Shown here in pieces: positions 14,398 through 16,620 of a DNA stretch of 16,620 nt. Below the pieces are notes generated by a model. That model worked only from the letters and a program-made list of their open reading frames with translations, made no database searches and was not told where the DNA came from. The position numbers and the translations under genes were made by a program. Position 1 is the stretch's first letter, and every line of letters starts with the position of its first letter. The DNA comes from an uncultured Saprospiraceae bacterium (lineage in GTDB: Bacteria; Bacteroidota; Bacteroidia; Chitinophagales; Saprospiraceae): assembly GCA_938039305.1 (NCBI GenBank), contig CALHUZ010000139.1, positions 1-16,620 on the forward strand, given 5' to 3'.

Positions 14398-15970
14398 ACT
14401 GACAATCTCCAGCCACAACCTCCAATCTTGAATTCAACGGTACAGTCAAGGTTCCATTAATAATTAATTCATTTTCAAATGACCAGTTGATTAGTGATCC
14501 GGATATTATGTTGACATTATTGATAAGAGTGATGTTGTTATCCGCTCTTACCGTCGTTGTGGAAATAGTAGCATTGTTATAAGTTCGATTGACATGGGTA
14601 CATGGATCTCCTCCTGGAGCAAGACAATTTGCACTATTGTATCTGTTTCTAATTAGATTGCCTGGTTCCGTGCCAAAGCCTTTTGTGAAGTTGACGTTAT
14701 TACAATAACTCATGATCGTGCCAAGTTCAGCATTCGGTGTAGGACTGCTAACCAAAGAACAATTGCCTTCTGTGAATCCTGGGCAGTTATCAATAGCTCT
14801 GTTATTATTTGGTCCCCAAGAACAGTTATGTGTGTGTGGCGATCCAAAGTTATGCCCTAATTCGTGAGCTACAATTGAAACGTCAATTGAAAAGTTTGGA
14901 TAACTTCCCAGACTACAATAACCAAGTCCAATTGTTGCACTATACGGGCCGCTATTTTGTCCAGAAAAGAAGCCATCACATAAGACATCTACCCAAGCAA
15001 TACCACTTACACTGCAACTGTTTGTTCTATTACCACCCAAGAAGGCAGCCAGTCTTCCTTTATAGTTATTTTGGATATCGCCTCCGAAGCTGTCCAGGAT
15101 AGTACCGGTGTTATTGATATTTCGATATGGATCAGGTGTCGTCCATACTTTGATGTCAGAAACTGCGATTGAGATGGATTCGTTTTTGTAAAGCACCGCT
15201 ATCTCATTGAATAATTGCGCGACATATGCTTCAACACCCGCTACACCATTTTTATCTAAGTAAAGCTCGTAGTCACATTCTACATATACTTCAACGACAT
15301 CTCCTGCTGCCTTTTGGTTGGTAGTCGATTGATCTTTTGTTTGATCGTTATATTTATGATTGATCGCGCTGCCGATCTTATGCTGTTCCATTGACCCACA
15401 ATTGATTTGAGCATCTGAGACAGTTTCGTCTAAGTAGAGTTTATAATTGCCATCTTCTATGTTTTTTCCAACTCTGTAATGCCCATCTTTATCAGATATG
15501 GATATATGTATATCGTCATTGATAAGGGTAAGTGAAGCTATAGAGCCATGATCATTATTGATGACTCCTTTGTAACATACGATATTTGACCTCTTTATAC
15601 CTTCGCCCTTTTCATTGGTTAAGTTATAATTATTGGATATCGGATTGTGAGAAGAAAAAGAAATAGTGATGTTGTGATTGCGATCTACTGGTATGTCAAG
15701 TAAGAAGTTTTCTCTCGCCTTCTTTTTTAGTATTTCTAATTTTTCTTTCGATAGGGCAAGGTTTATTTCATTTGCAATACTCGTTTTATTTTTAGCTAGC
15801 TCGAAGATAGAGAGCTTGTTTTCTATTGTATTCGATTTTTGATTTTTCCACAGCCGATTGGGTGATTTAGAGCTGTGATAGTTTAATCCCAGTTTCGTTT
15901 TTTCTATGAGATTTTGTGCGCTTGTGATGTGACATATGATAAGACATATGAAGAGTACTTTTGCTTTCAA
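14396..15970 (-). CDS. Secreted reprolysin-like (M12B) zinc metalloprotease, 524 aa, TTG start
   Basis: An exported zinc endopeptidase. The signal peptide is residues 1-18 (cleavage SA|Q). A propeptide of M12B style follows (about 20-215), with 'CYKGVINNDHGSIASLTL' (132-149) resembling the conserved prodomain strand pattern. The catalytic domain (about 222-455) has the full zinc motif 'HELGHNFGSPH' (369-379; three His ligands and catalytic E370) and the Met-turn 'TIMSYC' with M420. Several Cys pairs suggest disulfides. The last 60 residues (about 463-524) are a beta-rich tail ending GDCQ, similar to the C-terminal domains on many secreted Bacteroidota proteins. No in-frame ATG precedes the signal peptide (an in-frame stop lies at 15983-15985), so TTG at 15970 is the likely start. 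It is divergent from an M28 peptidase, suggesting a secreted proteolysis locus. Confidence 0.92.
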   Translation of the reverse strand: MKAKVLFICLIICHITSAQNLIEKTKLGLNYHSSKSPNRLWKNQKSNTIENKLSIFELAKNKTSIANEINLALSKEKLEILKKKARENFLLDIPVDRNHNITISFSSHNPISNNYNLTNEKGEGIKRSNIVCYKGVINNDHGSIASLTLINDDIHISISDKDGHYRVGKNIEDGNYKLYLDETVSDAQINCGSMEQHKIGSAINHKYNDQTKDQSTTNQKAAGDVVEVYVECDYELYLDKNGVAGVEAYVAQLFNEIAVLYKNESISIAVSDIKVWTTPDPYRNINNTGTILDSFGGDIQNNYKGRLAAFLGGNRTNSCSVSGIAWVDVLCDGFFSGQNSGPYSATIGLGYCSLGSYPNFSIDVSIVAHELGHNFGSPHTHNCSWGPNNNRAIDNCPGFTEGNCSLVSSPTPNAELGTIMSYCNNVNFTKGFGTEPGNLIRNRYNSANCLAPGGDPCTHVNRTYNNATISTTTVRADNNITLINNVNIISGSLINWSFENELIINGTLTVPLNSRLEVVAGDCQ

Positions 15971-16090
15971 TATGTGATTCGTTTAACAACGGTTAAATAA
16001 AATAAGGAAGTCGCCAACCATTAGAAATGGCTCAGGCTTGCATATACCGTAGGATTTAGGTTTATTGCAGCTACTCCTGAATAGTTATTT

Positions 16091-16620
16091 ATGAATCCAC
16101 AATTCGCAAAGATGTTCCTCAAAGAAAGACTTGCTCTTCAACGATTGACTTATGGTTTACTCTTGATTTTAATATGGCAAACCCCTGTACATGCCCAAGA
16201 TGTCCCAGCAGCGACGGATCTTCGAATCTATGATATCATAAGTGATTGTTCTTCGGAGCGTATTCAAGCTGACATCGAAAAGTTGGTGAGCTTTGGTACC
16301 AGACATACATTGTCGGACACTGTTTCTCAAACCAGAGGTATCGGTGCAGCCAGAAGATGGATAAAGTCTGAAATGGATAGAACCTCTGAAGCTTGTGGCG
16401 GTTGCCTCGAAGTTTCATACATGAGTGGTATCATAGAAGAAGGTGAGAGCAGAAGGATACCAGTACGAACTGAGATAGTCAATGTTCTTGCGATCAAGAG
16501 AGGCACTACTTATCCCAATAGTTATATCATCATGTCAGGTGATATAGATAGTCGGGTCAGTGATCCTGTAGATGGCACATCAGATAGCCCAGGAGCGAAT
16601 GACAATGCCTCAGGAATGGC
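16091..16620 (+). CDS. M28-family (aminopeptidase-like) zinc peptidase, N-terminal part, cut by window end
   Basis: A reading frame open to the last base: 176 residues are visible and no stop is reached. The signal peptide is at about residues 1-35 ('LLLILIWQTPVHA|Q'), so the protein is exported. 'LVSFGTRHT' (65-73) and 'RGIGAARRWIKSEM' (82-95) match the N-terminal pattern of M28 peptidases. The start of the metal-binding region follows, 'MSGDIDSRVSD' (148-158) and 'SPGANDNASG' (166-175), where D171 fits the bridging zinc ligand. The usual GHxDS His is D151 here. ATG at 16112 is an alternative start (residue 8). The 120-bp spacer to the divergent metalloprotease carries only a weak promoter-like TTG/TAGGTTTA pair (16038-16064, 16-bp spacing). 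Confidence 0.85.
   Translation, partial: MNPQFAKMFLKERLALQRLTYGLLLILIWQTPVHAQDVPAATDLRIYDIISDCSSERIQADIEKLVSFGTRHTLSDTVSQTRGIGAARRWIKSEMDRTSEACGGCLEVSYMSGIIEEGESRRIPVRTEIVNVLAIKRGTTYPNSYIIMSGDIDSRVSDPVDGTSDSPGANDNASGM

Noticed and set aside
14178..14402. Plus-strand frame of 74 codons through the heptamer array
   Set aside because: It is a 7-residue low-complexity repeat produced by the 7-bp DNA repeat, with no independent coding signal.

Overview
The window is AT-rich and looks like a chromosomal segment of a Bacteroidota bacterium, probably a marine or free-living member of the Saprospiria/Cytophagia type. Five points support this: TPR-containing HisKA_2-type histidine kinases paired with a LytTR regulator; a large secreted LamG protein with a C-terminal '3-coathanger'-like module; signal peptides that all cleave at A|Q; promoter-like TAnnTTTG boxes; and no strong Shine-Dalgarno sequences. 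The assignment is inferred from gene style only. No rRNA, tRNA, insertion sequence or CRISPR array was seen.

Region 1 (39-2574, all minus strand): a WYL-domain transcription regulator, then a small cytoplasmic von Willebrand factor A-like protein with a modified MIDAS motif, then an unrecognised 188-residue protein. The genes are separated by two gaps of about 158 bp that hold inverted repeats. WYL proteins often control stress, DNA-damage or defence genes, so this is the most likely place for an undescribed small system. Nothing in the sequence proves a function.

Region 2 (2575-9306): a signalling island. Two paralogous membrane kinases (signal peptide, periplasmic TPR array, one membrane helix, HisKA_2 and HATPase domains) lie in tandem on the plus strand. 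They are separated by 426 bp of non-coding DNA rich in inverted repeats. A LytTR response regulator converges on the second kinase. Next come a stand-alone receiver whose phospho-acceptor Asp is replaced by Asn and a stand-alone LuxR-type HTH protein. Each of these two is preceded by a diverged copy of the same 30-bp repeat. The likely logic is kinases to LytTR regulator, with the pseudo-receiver and HTH protein as extra or modulatory parts.

Region 3 (9336-16620): secreted proteins. A 1521-residue exported protein has two LamG-like modules, a thrombospondin-3-like calcium motif and a long, perfectly alternating amphipathic segment near its middle. It ends at a clear rho-independent terminator. 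It converges on a reprolysin-like (M12B) zinc metalloprotease. Between the two is a 140-bp heptanucleotide tandem array (14 TACCATC then 6 AACCATC units) that runs into the protease stop codon. Divergent from the protease is the 5' part of an M28-family peptidase, cut by the window end, in which the usual first zinc-ligand His appears to be Asp.

Two genes (the second kinase and the metalloprotease) have no in-frame ATG ahead of their signal peptides and appear to start at TTG.
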